The notes below the pieces were generated by a model. It was not told where the DNA came from and made no database searches. It worked only from the letters and a program-made list of their open reading frames with translations. The position numbers and the translations under genes are program-made. Positions 1-9,770 of a stretch of DNA of 24,365 bases are shown piece after piece (within the stretch, counting starts at the first letter, position 1; each line of letters begins with the position of its first letter). Source of the DNA: Fragilariopsis cylindrus CCMP1102 (lineage: Eukaryota > Bacillariophyta > Bacillariophyceae > Bacillariales > Bacillariaceae); contig FMBT01000219.1 in assembly GCA_900095095.1 (NCBI GenBank), forward strand, positions 1-24,365, in the 5' to 3' direction.

Positions 1-18
1 TGCGTTTTGGAAAACGCA
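1..18. repeat. Small perfect inverted repeat
   Basis: TGCGTTTT-GG-AAAACGCA is a perfect 8-bp stem with a 2-bp centre at the very edge of the window. It may be part of a transposon end that continues outside. Its function is unknown. Confidence 0.4.
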
Positions 19-415
19 AAATTCTCGTTTCGCTTGACGAAATCCCCAAATTACCTGAGTTGCCCTCCTAACAGTATGTGTGTGTATACTCAACTAAAGT
101 AGAAAAGAAGATAACGGACATGATCTCCATTAAATAGAGATTATATATTACCTGGTTAAGTATCTACTACTCTGTTAGCTCAGAAACAATACTACTTTCA
201 GCAGTACTCACTGGTGATGGTGCTGTATATCATACTTGGCTTCAGCACCATTCCCTTGATCAATCAAATGATATGTTTGACAATACACCCATTGTTGCTC
301 AGGGCAATCAACATCAGTGAAGTCCTTGTTCCTCCTGTGTGTTACTGGATCCCTCAGCTTTCTCTGAATTCCTCCTCTTAGAAGATTAAGCCCATGAAAG
401 TTAGAAAGCGTCGTA
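1..415 (-). pseudogene. PiggyBac-like transposase remnant, internally deleted
   Basis: The stretch at about 90-230 matches, on the minus strand, the 3' untranslated region and last codons of the other piggyBac-like copies in this window (for example 8470-8605 and the complement of 12170-12290). At about 231 the homology jumps to the segment coding for the AEAKYD/YHLIDKGNG part of the transposase (compare 11380-11533 on +) and runs to about 408. Roughly 640 bases that lie between these segments in the 9654-12698 copy are missing, including most of the C-terminal Cys/His domain. No reading frame is open. Within the retained segment it resembles the + strand copy at 9771 more than the minus-strand copies. 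The left limit lies outside the window, and the right limit abuts copia-derived sequence. Confidence 0.75.
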
Positions 416-1053
416 AATTGGTCAACTGTGGTATCAACACAGTTGAACTACTTGAATCCGCACTGAAACAGCATCAATTGAATAATGTACTCCATCGTCA
501 TGGACTACCAAAATTCCATCAAATGACTGTCTCCGGATTCCATTTGATTCTGAATACATCGGATTTTCGCGAGGGCCGTTCTTAAAGGAAGAACGAATGC
601 CCTATCATCCGTATGATACTGGATGGATCAAAACAATCTACTCATCCACCTGTTTAGGTTGGTTCTACTCTCTACAGGTCTGCTACCCAGGTTTACATGC
701 TACTCACTCTACAACAATGTTTGGATAACATATTGCAAAACCCTTGCATTCATATGTGATGCGATTGGGAATGCTATTATGACCTCTGGTGAAACGATTA
801 TGGAGATTGAATCCATTGTATTCAATAAACTCAACTACACCACACCTTTCTACAATGTGTTTCAAAAGTTTGAACACATGCTGTCTGGACTTAATATTTT
901 CACTCATCCAGTCATTGGCATGCGCCCAAAACATATTTCCAGAAAACACAACTCCAAGAACAACAAGACCTCCTCCGGAAGCCATCTACATGTCTTCTTT
1001 GCACGCAAGCGCAGTAGGAAGAGGCGCTCTGTTATCTAGGACCAATTCCAAAC
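416..1053 (+). pseudogene. Degenerate 5' (gag-side) part of the copia element
   Basis: This stretch precedes the protease domain and should correspond to gag. No frame is open throughout and no CCHC zinc knuckle could be found. Short open stretches exist (394-585, 623-1039, 789-1064) but none could be matched to a known gag, so assignment rests on position alone. Several frameshifts are likely. It could instead contain unrelated inserted DNA. Confidence 0.35.
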
Positions 1054-1710
1054 TTGGTGAATGATAACAGTTGTACTGATAGCAATCGAACCAAGGATCG
1101 AACCAATACTAATACCCAGTCTCGATCCAAGAACCAAACCAAGATCCCTATTACCCCTCCGAATACGTCGGTCATCTATCCTATAGATGATCCATCATGT
1201 CAAGATATCACATGGTATGATGCCATCTCTCCTTACTGGACTGGTGGTATGATTTGGGACGGCGCCTATGTCCTTAATCATCAGGTTGTTTCTGTTACAA
1301 CTGATCCTATCTTTGTTTCTGATTTACTTCCAGCATTTGAATTGTCTGCTACAATTCAAACACCGAAAGCAAGGAGTGGGGGTAAGCATGTCGGCCCACG
1401 GACCACCATTGCTATTGATAGCGGATCTACTATTCACATCTTCAAGGATGCCTTCCTTCTGGCTGACATCCAAGCTGATGAAAACAGTTCTATTTCTGTA
1501 CGCACTACAGATTCGAAGTTCCAAATCAAGGATATCGGACGTCTATGTGATGACCTTGACACTTTGCCTCTCCCATCTGATGGTTACTATTTCTACCCTA
1601 ATGGAGTGGCTAACTTGCTATCACTGGCCATGCTAACTGATACCAAGCGAGTTGTTATGGACAGCGCATTGACAATGCAATATGTATTCAATGATGATGG
1701 TCATATATAA
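1054..1710 (+). pseudogene. Copia polyprotein fragment: aspartic protease
   Basis: This is a 218-residue open stretch. Residues 118-130 contain TTIAIDSGSTIHIF, the D-S/T-G active-site motif of retropepsin-type proteases (Asp122, Ser123, Gly124), preceded by a low-complexity Asn/Thr/Ser stretch. The protease matures the Gag-Pol polyprotein inside virus-like particles. The Met at 1054 is not expected to be a genuine start, since this is internal to a polyprotein. The C-terminal part (to YVFNDDGHI) runs toward the pre-integrase region and ends at a stop at 1708-1710, where the family normally continues. The next block (AHQTVKGESAHFSAIDC, from about 1774) is back in an open frame after a short broken stretch. 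Confidence 0.75.
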
Positions 1711-1771
1711 GATTGGTAAGAATCCAATGGATGTACTGTATTGATATCACTACTGATGAGATCATATTGTC

Positions 1772-2600
1772 ATGGCACATCAAACCGTAAAAGGGGAGAG
1801 TGCACACTTTTCTGCAATTGATTGTAGAAGAGCAGCAAAAGTCAGAGATCTCCAAGAAGTGCTAGCATGCCTAGTGACTTTGACCTGGCTAATGCAATTG
1901 AACATAATGTCATTGGCAACAGCCCTTTTACTAGAAGGGATGTGCGTATGCCAAGAAGATATTCGGACCTGATGTCCAGCAATGAAAGGAAAGACTGTCA
2001 AGAACAAGAGCATTATGCCAAGAGAGGATGACGTAACAGACATCCCACCTTTCATCATGAAAGAATACTCCAACGTCCACCTAGCAATTGATATCATGCA
2101 TATCAATGGAATCAAGTTTCTTATATCGTACTCCAAGCATATTGGTCTGATACAAACGTACTGCGTTCGAAAGAACAATCGCGATGCCATACTGGCATGC
2201 ATCCTAAAGATAATACAAACATACAAAAGTAGGAGTGTATTTAAGGTTGTAACGATTGAAGCAGATGGTGCATTTGAATGCATCAAGCATGAGCTACAAG
2301 ACAAGCCATACAACATCACACTATCAACGTGTGATGCAGGTAGGCACGTTGAGACCGTCGAATGACAAATTAGATTCCTCAAAGAAAGAATCAGAGCAGT
2401 AAGACTAATGATGCCTTATAAGAAACTTCCAAAGCGTTTCACTGTTGAAATGGTCCTCCGAGTTACAATGTTAATCAACTCATTACCGAAACAGAATGGC
2501 ATCCATTCCGTATATCTCCAAGAGAAATAGTAACAGGAAAGAAGTTTAGATGCCCCACTATCAAGGTAGGGCAGTATGTTCAAGGCATACTGGGGGAACA
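1772..2600 (+). pseudogene. Copia integrase, broken by frameshifts and a nonsense codon
   Basis: From 1772 the pre-integrase block AHQTVKGESAHFSAIDC is readable, then shifts frame near 1870 and again near 1975. The open stretch 1982-2365 contains the retroviral-type integrase core: a first Asp in LAIDIMHING, a second in IEADGAFECI, and a Glu in HVETVE, immediately followed by TGA at 2363-2365. Downstream, QIRFLKERIRA continues in the same frame, so the stop interrupts the conserved ER-QIR segment; a CGA-to-TGA change would explain it. The core continues through INSLPKQ to REIVTGKKFRCP at about 2520. The enzyme would insert the cDNA into host DNA. Confidence 0.8.
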
Positions 2601-3410
2601 AATAGCACTGATGAAGAGAGATCTATCGATGCCCTGTACATCGGTCGCGCTGACAATGGTAGTGGTCATGTTGTATTCAAGTTGAACACCAAGCAACCTG
2701 TATCCGTTAATCGTGTTACAATCATCCCAACGACTGATGCACTAGTCAATACTGTCACTAACATTGGAGAGCAAGAACAACAACCGGAAGGAATTGAATT
2801 TGCCGACATCAATGGAAGAGTCACGTTAGATGACTTTGCTGCTAATGTAATCAATGACGATGACAGTAATGCCTCTGATACTGATTTCAAAATGGATGAG
2901 GAATATCGAGAGGAACTTCAAAAGGAGTTGAAGCTCGAGGCGAAAGACAAGACGATTAAGAATCGGATCCTGACTCAAAAGGATTTGGCAGTGACAGTGA
3001 TGTCCCTGACTCGCAAATCGACTTCTTTCAGAACCCAATACAGCAACACAACAGGGACACTCTTAATGAAAATGAAGATGAACCTGTTATCCTTGAAAGT
3101 CGCACTCCAACGTCAAAGCAGGAGTGTGGAAAGGATAAGAAGAAGAACAAGAAGAGACCCATCCTTGAAGAAGATGCAAATCTAATCGAAGATGATCTTG
3201 ATGATGATGATATGATGCAATCCAGCATAGCATCTAAAGATGACACTATTACTAGTGATGCATCTGAAGAAGAAGAAGAAGAGAAACCTTCCATACCCCA
3301 TACTGGAACCTAGCGCATCAACAAGCTAGTCCTTAGCACATCACCTCATAAGTCATGTAGAGCATCGAATCAACTCCCAGTATGGTTTCAATAGGGGGTT
3401 AAAGGAATTC
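2550..3410 (+). pseudogene. Copia integrase C-terminal part and acidic linker
   Basis: The open stretch 2550-3185 begins out of frame. From about 2596 it reads GGTNSTDEERSIDALYIGRADNGSGH and then SVNRVTIIPTT, the region that links integrase to reverse transcriptase in copia polyproteins of this type. It is followed by a charged segment rich in Asp, Glu and Lys. The frame changes near 2580, where VGQYVQG and GGTNST lie in different frames, and again after about 3040. From 3190 to 3300 an acidic run (repeated GAT/GAA codons) is visible in another frame. The segment just before the reverse transcriptase (3300-3410) has no convincing open frame. Confidence 0.6.
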
Positions 3411-3416
3411 GGCGCA

Positions 3417-4169
3417 ATGGGATATGAAGCAACTATGAAGGAGCTTGATGACAACCTCCTAGGAATGGGAGCAGTGAAGATGTTATTACCATCGGAAGCA
3501 AGCCGTTCAATACGATTCGAAGCCCTAAACTATCTTATGTTCCTAAAAAGAAAAAGATGTGGAAAGGTTAAAGCAAGAGGATGTGCGGATGGGAGACCCC
3601 AACGTGAATACATATCAAAAGATGAGTCCAGTTCACCAACTGTATCTATATATGCTCTAATGACATCCTGTCTAATGGATGCTATTGAAGGCAGGAAGGT
3701 TGCTACATGTGATATACCAGGCGCTTTCCTGCAGGCTGATTACCCAGCTGATAAGGACTGTTACCTCAAGTTCGAAGGAGCAATGGTGACAATGATATGT
3801 GCCATTGATCCTAAATACAAGCAGAATATAGTGGAGAGGAATGGAAAAGAATATGTATATGCCAAACTGACCAAGGCCGTATATGGTACACTCCTTGGAG
3901 CTATCCTATTCTACAAGAAGCTCAGTAAGCAATTGATTGAATGGGGGTATGAACCAAACTGCTATGATAGATGTACTTTCAACAAAATGATTGAAGGGAA
4001 CCAATGCACTATCCAATTTCATGTGGACGACCTGAAAATATCGCACATGAAGCAATCTGTAATAGACTCAGTACTTGATGATGTAAACAAAGAATTTGGT
4101 ACCATCAAGAAGCCATTATCAGCTACCACTGGTGACATACATGACTACCTCGGCCTGACCATTGACTAA
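3417..4169 (+). pseudogene. Copia reverse transcriptase (RVT_2 type)
   Basis: A 250-residue open stretch carries the copia-type reverse transcriptase signature: KARGCADGRPQRE at 52-64, CDIPGAFLQAD at 98-108 (first catalytic Asp99) and FHVDDLKISH at 201-210, where Asp204-Asp205 are the paired catalytic residues and the usual Tyr before VDD is His. KLTKAVYG at 150-157 also matches the family. The frame ends at TAA (4167-4169) directly after LTID, but YSEKNKVKF-like sequence continues in the same frame, so this is a point stop rather than the true end. The N-terminal methionine is internal to the polyprotein. Confidence 0.9.
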
Positions 4170-4743
4170 AGTGAAAAGAACAAGGTTAAGTTCACTATGT
4201 ATGACTATCTAGAAGACATACTGGCCGAAATGCCAAGCGATATGAATGGAACCGCTCCCACACCAGCTAGTGATAATCTGTTTGATGTGGATGAGGATTC
4301 AGAACTATTGAATGAAAAAGAAGCAGATTTCTTCCACCGATCGACAGCTCGGTTGTTGTTTGCTGCTAAGAGGGCAAGACCAGATCTTCAAGTGGCTGTT
4401 GCTTACCTCTGCACCCGAGTCAAAGCTCCTACACGCTCTGACTATCGAAAGTTGACCAGAGTGATGAAATATCTGAGGTTGACAATATCCATTCCTCTCG
4501 TGTTGGGATGGGATGGAAGTGGAAAACTGTTGTGGTCAGTAGACGCATCATTTGCTATACACAAAGACATGAGAAGTCATACTGGTGCTGTGTTAACATG
4601 GGGCCAGGGCGCGCTGATGTCGATGTCCTTAAAGCAAAAGATCAACACGAAGAGCTCCACTGAAGCAGAACTGGTTGGAGTTGATGACGCTATGAATTTT
4701 ATTGAATGGATTCAATTATTCGTTGGGGAGCAACTCAAGTCAA
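4170..4743 (+). pseudogene. Copia RNase H, truncated by a TTAA insertion
   Basis: Continuing in frame from the reverse transcriptase stop, the open stretch from 4197 contains FFHRSTARLLFAAKRARPDL, the usual connection segment, then RNase H with Asp116 (SVDASFA), Glu156 (KSSTEAELVGVDD) and Asp163/164, numbered from the Met at 4197. After about residue 181 the frame runs into the terminal repeat of a piggyBac-like element at 4744, and the last 15 or so codons to 4799 are translated transposon DNA. RNase H would remove the RNA strand during cDNA synthesis. The expected last 60-100 residues and the 3' LTR are absent. Confidence 0.9.
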
Positions 4744-5039
4744 TTAACAGCTTTCAAGCTATAAGGATTTTTTTGCCGATTTCTAATTTTTTTTACTAGT
4801 TAATTCACGTGTTATTTTTCCAAAAAAAATAATTTAACTTAGAAAATATAGCGAATTTTCACTGGTTGATTGCTAGATAAATACAAAATCATTCAGCCTG
4901 TTAGATGGCGCTAGATGGACTTGAACTAGACACCTCAGTTATTAATAATATCATTCTAGCCAAATCCAATGGATTTTGTGGAAGATTTTATTACGCTGAA
5001 GTTAGACAACGGATTTGAGTACATAAACCATGAAGCGCG

Positions 5040-5085
5040 CTAAATTAACACGCGCTAAATAGCAGTGTTTTCGATCGAAAATCAA
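5040..5085. repeat. Palindrome in the piggyBac 3' terminal region
   Basis: TTTTCGATCGAAAA at 5068-5081 is a perfect 14-bp palindrome. The same position in other copies holds a 20-bp perfect palindrome (8387-8406) and a near-perfect one (12361-12378). Conservation of the dyad across copies suggests a protein-binding or structural role in the element end, but this is inference. Confidence 0.6.
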
Positions 5086-5228
5086 GATTGATAATGGGAA
5101 ATCCGAGTAACCACACACATGCTAATAATATGTGGTCTTCCACTCAACTACAGTAAAAAAGAAGATAACGGACATGATCTCCATTAAACAGAGGTTATAT
5201 ATTACCTGGTTAAGTATCTATTCATTTG

Positions 5229-7133
5229 TCATACCAGAAATACCAGAAACAACACTACATTCAGTACTACTGCCTGGTCCTTAACTGCATTACAAAGCCA
5301 CATATCGTATCCCTTCTCAATAGTACACTCCTCACACTTATAGTTTGTTCTATGTGCTCTTCTTGGTTTCAGTGGTTTATTCAAACCAGGGCACAACTTG
5401 TACTTGCAGTATACCTTATTAGGAAGCACCATTGCTAACGATTGATGACGTCTCCCCGGCAGTTGCTTCATTACTTTACGAAATTTCTTCTTCTGTCTAT
5501 AGATAGTACTTTTATCTATAGACGATATAGATGATTGGGGAGTACGTGCATGCATTCCTCCAGTCCCATTGGCTCCTGGAGAAGAAAATGGTTGGATAAC
5601 TGAATCAGATCTTATACTTCTACCATCCACAGATGTAGAAGTAGTAATATCCTTTGTGGCGCTTGGAGGAGCGCCATAATCCCGCTGTCACATAGGATCA
5701 CCTCTTTGAAGAAGAGAGTGTGTCAAATTATGTATGCATTCTTTCAAAGGCATACATTTCCTGTCAGGATGGACCATCTTATAAATAACACAGTACAGCT
5801 TGTAAGCATTGTTAAGATTCATATTGAAGTAACGGGCTGCTAACTTGGGAGCCCAACCATGGAGATGGGATTCAGTTGATAGGTCATACTTGGCTTCGGC
5901 CCCATTGCCTTTATCAATCTTGTGATAGGTGTTGCAGTAGTCAATCTGTTGAGCATTGCAATCAACATCAGTTTGGTCCCTAGATCGTTTGCCGGTGACT
6001 GGATCTCTTACTCGTCTCTTCATTCCACCCTCAACAATAGTAGGAGAGTGAAAATTAGAAAGTGTCTTGACAAAGTTGTTGTCAGCCCAAACAGCATGCA
6101 CAATTGGCTTGGTCTTGTGTTGGTAGAGGAGAGACTTGTGTGTGCCCTTCACGAGTTCCTTCTCCTTGATAGCAAGCTTGCCTAACTTTCCACCACCAGT
6201 CCGAGACGATTGACAAGTACCAACCATGTTAATACCCCACTCCTCTCTTCCAACTTGACACATGGCATCACCCATGTAAGCAGAATCCATGACAACACAA
6301 TGACCCTTATGTTTGTAAGGCTCAAGCATAAGGTCATAGAGAGACACCATCTTGAGTTTCGTTGCAGTATGGCTGCAACGAACGTCCACATCCTCATCAA
6401 ATCTACCACCATAGACCCTAGCAAACAACTTGTATGTATGTAGGGGACTTTCAGTGATACAGACAGTATGTAGAGTAGCACCAGTTCGAATTGGTTTTGG
6501 CTCTGGTCCTATAGTCATGACACTATGATACCAGCCAGCCACTCGACTCTCATCAGTTGTGATCCATCTTCCAGCATGAACTACAGCTTGCCACCGCTTG
6601 TAAGTAGTAAGTAGAAGAAGAAGAAGGAAGGTAGGTTAGTAATTGATTCGAAACATGATAATAACAACAACAACAACACTACATACCTTATTATATGCAT
6701 CTTCTAATATACCAAACTTCAATCGATGTACTGCCATATTAGGGTCAGCATCGACTTTAGTTTCATATATATCCAGCCAATCATCAGCTCCCATAAGGTC
6801 CCAATCGTCACTGTAGTGAAGGCAGCTAGTCATATCTTCCAAAGCATCTCCTTGCCGTACGACTTCAAAAGGGAGATTGAATGATTCAATGGTAGAGTGC
6901 TGTGTGTTGCAGTATTCAAGGATTGCATCATATGCAATGAGATACTGATCATCATCATCTTGATCATCCAATTCAATAAACCATTTTTGGTTCACTATAT
7001 CAAACGACATTATCTTACCATCATGTTTATATGATCCAGTATAACCAACCCACCAGTGGTCGGGTATCTTCACAGATAGTCCTACTAGTGAATCGGCCCA
7101 TTCTACATCAATTTTCTTTGTCCTAGGTGCCAT
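5229..7133 (-). pseudogene. PiggyBac-like transposase, copy 1
   Basis: Exon 1 is 7133-6687 (starts MAPRTKKIDVEW); a 90-nt GT-AG intron is 6686-6597; exon 2 runs from 6596 to a TGA at 5690-5688. Exon 2 carries the three acidic residues of the piggyBac DDE/D fold: Asp in WITTDESRVAGW, Asp in CVVMDSAYMGD and Asp in VWADNNFVKTLSNFH, followed by WAPKLAARYFNMNLNNAY. The enzyme would excise and insert at TTAA in the nucleus. An in-frame deletion of about 150 codons lies at 6845/6846, joining EVVRQGD to ALEDMTSCL. Beyond the TGA the frame continues with GAPPSATKD and then a Cys-rich C-terminal domain (YCKYKLCPG, YKCEECTIEKG, WLC) up to 5229, which lacks the DCHTAYH part and ends out of frame. Not functional as it stands. 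Confidence 0.85.
6597..6686 (-). other. Spliceosomal intron in transposase copy 1
   Basis: The donor GTATGTAG follows the codons for AYNK and the acceptor is TTACAAG. The intron is 90 nt, with (GTT)n near the donor and (CTT)n before the acceptor. It sits at the identical position in the other two copies (15287-15369 and 10716-10807) and splices in phase 0 to restore the reading frame just ahead of the first catalytic Asp. Confidence 0.85.
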
Positions 7134-7431
7134 TGTAGTTGAATATTTTTAATTATATTTCTTACTGGATTGTAATATTATGAAAATACGTAAAATGCGT
7201 GGTAAAGTTAACGAAAATAGCTAGTGACTAAATATTCAAAGCTAGTAGTTACTTAGTATGAAAATTTGAAATATTTAGTTGAAAAAAAGGATTTGTTAGT
7301 AAATTTTGCTAGTTATTTTCCCAAAAGTTTACAAGACTGACCATTTGACTCATATTTTTGATGCGTTGATCGCCTCTTTTTTGTGTGACTTCAACAATTT
7401 TTCAAATTTTGAGTCTTGGACGCGAGTCACA
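7134..7431. other. AT-rich 5' flank of transposase copy 1
   Basis: No gene. Mostly A+T. The part at 7330-7431 is nearly the same as 17340-17446 upstream of the other minus-strand transposase. It is therefore element 5' sequence that probably contains the transposase promoter, though no core promoter motif could be assigned. Confidence 0.45.
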
Positions 7432-8026
7432 TTGCGCTTCAGTGGGCATTTGTTTCAACCTGCAACGGAGTTTGCTTTCATTTAAATTTGTACAACCGCC
7501 GGTAGTCTTTCTAGGGTCAGTGAGTAACAGCCTTTCAGGTTTGTTCCGGCGCTTATGTCATTGTCCTTAAGAAATTAAACAGGCAGGTCTTTCCTGTCGA
7601 AGCCTTTAATGACATCTTCCAGATCTCTTCCTGGATGAGATTGCGCTTCAGTGGGCATTTGTTTCAACTTGCAACGGAGTTTGCTTTCATTTAAATTTGT
7701 ACAACCACCCGTAGTCTTTCTAGGGTCAGTGAGTAACAGCCTTTCAGGTTTGTTCCGGCGCTTATGTCATCTTCCTTAAGAAATTAAACAGGCAGGTCTT
7801 TCCTGTCGAAGCCTTAATGACATCTTCCAGGTCTCTTCCTGGATGAGATTGTGCTTCAGAGTGCACTTGTTTTAACCTGCATCGTAGTTTGCTTTCATTG
7901 AAATTTGTTAGACTGAGTAGTGTGGAAAGAATATCAATAGAGAAATTTTGCCAACAAAAGGCAGAGTAACGAGATAGAACAACCGCCCGTAGTCTTTCTA
8001 GGGTCAGTGAGTAACAGCCTTTCAGG
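7432..8026. repeat. Tandem repeat, about 209-bp unit, 2.8 copies
   Basis: Units start at 7432, 7641 and 7849 with TTGCGCTTCAGTGGGCATTT or a close variant and share GGGTCAGTGAGTAACAGCC and CTTCCTGGATGAGAT. Copies 1 and 2 are nearly identical over 208-209 bp, including AAACAGGCAGGTCTTTCCTG. Copy 3 is more diverged, carries an extra segment of about 69 bp at roughly 7909-7977, and stops at TTTCAGG (8026), before the unit is complete. There is no convincing coding frame and no direct-repeat/spacer pattern like CRISPR. It lies between the 5' end of one piggyBac-like element and the 3' end of another, so it may be subterminal repeat DNA of one of them. Confidence 0.85.
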
Positions 8027-8386
8027 CATCAATAAAATACTCTGCACATCTACTTGCTTCAGTTGTTAACAGGATTCAGGTTATAGAGAATTTTTTGCCG
8101 ATTTCTTATTTTTTTACTAGTAAATTCACCCGCTAATTTTCCAAAAAAAAAAAATTTAACTTAAGAAATATAGCCAATTTTCAGTGGTAGAAAGCTAGGT
8201 AAAGACAAAAGCATTCAGCCTGTTAGTTTGCGCTAGATCGACTCAAACCAACGGCCTCAGTTATTAATAATATCGATCTAGCTAAATCCATTAAGATCTG
8301 TAGAAGTTTTTATTACCTTGAAGTTAGCCAACAGATTTGAGTATATATTTCATAAAGCGCGCTAAATTAACACGCACTAAATACAG

Positions 8387-8406
8387 TGATTTTCGATCGA
8401 AAATCA
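8387..8406. repeat. Perfect 20-bp palindrome in the element 3' region
   Basis: TGATTTTCGATCGAAAATCA is fully self-complementary and equivalent to the dyads at 5068-5081 and 12361-12378 in sister copies. Confidence 0.65.
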
Positions 8407-8544
8407 AGATTGATAACGGGAAATTTCCGAGTAACCACACACATGCTAATATTATGTAGTCTTCCACTCAACTACAGTAAAAAAGAAGATAACGGACATG
8501 ATCTCCATTAAATAGAGGTAATGAATCACCTGGTTAAGTATCTA

Positions 8545-8976
8545 CTACTCTGTTAGCTCGGATACAACACTATTTTCAGAGGTAAGTACTGGTGATGGTG
8601 CTGTATATAATTTCATGTCTAAATGGTATGCTGCATGACAATTAACCACTGTCTGGATTCCATCCACTGTTTTGATTGAATTACATAGCCAAAAATCCGA
8701 TCCCTTCTCCATAGAACACTGCTCACATACATACTTTGATGGATACGCTCTTGGTCTCTTTGCTTCAGTATTGAAAGTCATAGACATCAAGCCAATCCTC
8801 ATTTCCCATGACATCCCAATCATCACTGTAGTGCAGGCAGCTAGTCAAGTCTTCCAAAGCATTCTTTGGCATTGATTCCTGAATCGATGGAACAGCATTA
8901 AAGATTTCTCTTGTACAGAATATTTGACTCATCGATTGATTTCCAAAAAGCATATGTGAAGCATCCTCTGGCTCTT
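8545..8976 (-). pseudogene. PiggyBac-like transposase remnant, catalytic domain deleted
   Basis: On minus, the exon-1 block NQSMSQIFCTREIFNAVPSIQ...DDWDVMGNEDWLDVYD (8953-8778) is joined directly to the C-terminal Cys/His domain (YVCEQCSMEKGSDFWLC, CHAAYH, ending VVSELTE at 8545). The intron, all three catalytic acidic residues and everything between are gone. The two halves are in different frames (8953-8765 and 8826-8545). The end VVSELTE agrees with the C-terminus of the copy ending at 12223. Only the putative metal-binding tail could survive as a product. Confidence 0.8.
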
Positions 8977-9105
8977 GGCAATGGACATTCTGGTGAAAAT
9001 GTCATCAAACTCTTGAGGATCATCTTGAAGATCATCATCATTAGGAGGTAGGAGTGTGTCATCATTGTCATGAATGACAGTTGTAACGTAAGAAGGTGTG
9101 GTCAT
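8954..9105 (-). pseudogene. Unassigned acidic N-terminal segment fused to transposase remnant
   Basis: Upstream of the transposase homology, minus-strand 9105-8960 is open and reads MTTPSYVTTVIHDNDDTLLP followed by a strongly acidic stretch (NDDDLQDDPQEFDD) and IFTRMSIAKSQR. It does not match the exon-1 sequence of the other transposase copies. Its ATG lies two bases inside the TTAA of the adjacent MITE. It could be a captured host exon, part of another transposon or a diverged N-terminus. I do not recognise it. Confidence 0.35.
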
Positions 9106-9106
9106 C

Positions 9107-9653
9107 TTAACAGCTTTCAAGCTATAAGGAATGTGGTCGTATTTTACGAGTGTTAATAACACGCGATAATTTTCATATAAAAAGATGAAAAAAGATGAAA
9201 AACTTTGAAAGTTGATATTAATATAAATAAAAACCCAATTTAATACAGATTTGACGCATGAAGACAGCAACCTTATATTTGATCACAGTGGTATGTAGCC
9301 ATCTCTGGTACAAGAAGAATTACGTTATTTCTTATCAGTATATAAATACTTCAACTCTTTATAGATTAAAAAAATTGCGCAGAAAACCACTTAGAATATT
9401 CCAAAGGCTTTTACTACTGCCTGGTTCAATCTCTGCACCTCTTCGAATTTTCAAACTGTTCTGGCCACTAATTAATTTTATTCTCTCGTATAAACGCTGT
9501 AGGTGCGTTGGATACAAAGAAATCACTACATGGCATGTGATCCGCTTGCTATGATTACACAGATAGTCAATATCAATAGTTGATATCATGCGTGCAAGCG
9601 AGTGATATAATAACTTGAATGAGATAATCACATGCTGGTACGCCTACCGTCTG
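9107..9653 (+). mobile_element. MITE of the TTAA family, left part with decayed right end
   Basis: TTAA 9107-9110 is followed by CAGCTTTCAAGCTATAAGG, the same terminal repeat as at 4744. The interior shares order and wording with the complete MITEs at 12695-13283 and 14465-15015: a GTGTTAATAACACGCG-like dyad, AGATTTGACGCATGAA, AAATTGCGCAGAAAACCACT, and CGTATAAACGCTGTAGGTGCG at about 9490. After about 9520 the similarity fades and no complementary terminus precedes the next element at 9654. There is no credible coding frame. A stretch at 9418-9445 (TGCCTGGTTCAATCTCTGCA) resembles a tRNA T-arm. Confidence 0.65.
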
Positions 9654-9770
9654 TTAACAGCTTTCAGGCTATAGGGATTTTTTTGCAGATTTCTTATTTT
9701 TGGTTCATTTTCATCACTTTACGATTCAATAGGAAATATAATCAAAATATTAAGAGTAAAATGGCATAAA

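Larger units (their letters stand above)
416..4743 (+). mobile_element. Decayed Ty1/copia LTR-retrotransposon, internal region only
   Basis: Domains occur in the copia order protease, integrase, reverse transcriptase, RNase H on +, which distinguishes it from gypsy elements, where integrase follows RNase H. The wording of the blocks (AHQTVKGESAHFSAIDC, SPREIVTGKKFRCP, CDIPGAFLQAD) resembles copia elements known from diatoms. The frame is broken at several places: near 1710-1772, near 1975 (shift between the AKKIFGPDV and MKGKTVK blocks), a TGA at 2363, a shift near 2580, shifts after 3040 and a TAA at 4167. No LTR pair, primer-binding site or polypurine tract was recognised. The right end is cut precisely at a TTAA where a piggyBac-like element begins, in the last part of RNase H, and the downstream half was not found elsewhere in the window. 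The left boundary is approximate. The element is certainly inactive. Confidence 0.85.
4744..7431 (-). mobile_element. PiggyBac-like DNA transposon, minus-strand copy 1
   Basis: The element starts with TTAA at 4744-4747 followed by the terminal repeat CAGCTTTCAAGCTATAAGG and a T-run. TTAA is the hallmark piggyBac target site. About 480 bp of conserved 3' terminal region (4748-5225) precede the end of the transposase gene, which lies at 5229-7133 on minus. The 5' flank 7134-7431 is AT-rich. Its last 100 bases (about 7330-7431) match 17340-17446 upstream of another copy, ending at CGCGAGTCACAT in both, where the two diverge. No matching right-hand TTAA terminus was found near 7431, so the right end is approximate. 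The copy interrupts copia RNase H. Confidence 0.75.
8066..9106 (-). mobile_element. Internally deleted piggyBac-like element, minus-strand copy 2
   Basis: The left end is TTAA (8066-8069) followed by CAGGATTCAGGTTATAG and the conserved 3' terminal region through 8540, which matches 4744-5225 and the complement of 12230-12698. A transposase remnant with its DDE domain removed follows (8545-8976). The right side ends at the TTAA (9107) of a MITE, so the original right terminus is unknown. It is a non-autonomous deletion derivative of the same family. Confidence 0.7.

Noticed and set aside
1780..2382. 200-residue minus-strand frame
   Set aside because: It is the complement of the copia integrase core, whose catalytic motifs are on +.
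3028..3294. Ser-rich minus-strand frame
   Set aside because: It is the complement of an acidic Asp/Glu linker in the copia polyprotein.
7432..8026. CRISPR-like array
   Set aside because: Whole 209-bp units are repeated; there are no short identical repeats with unique spacers, and the setting is eukaryotic.
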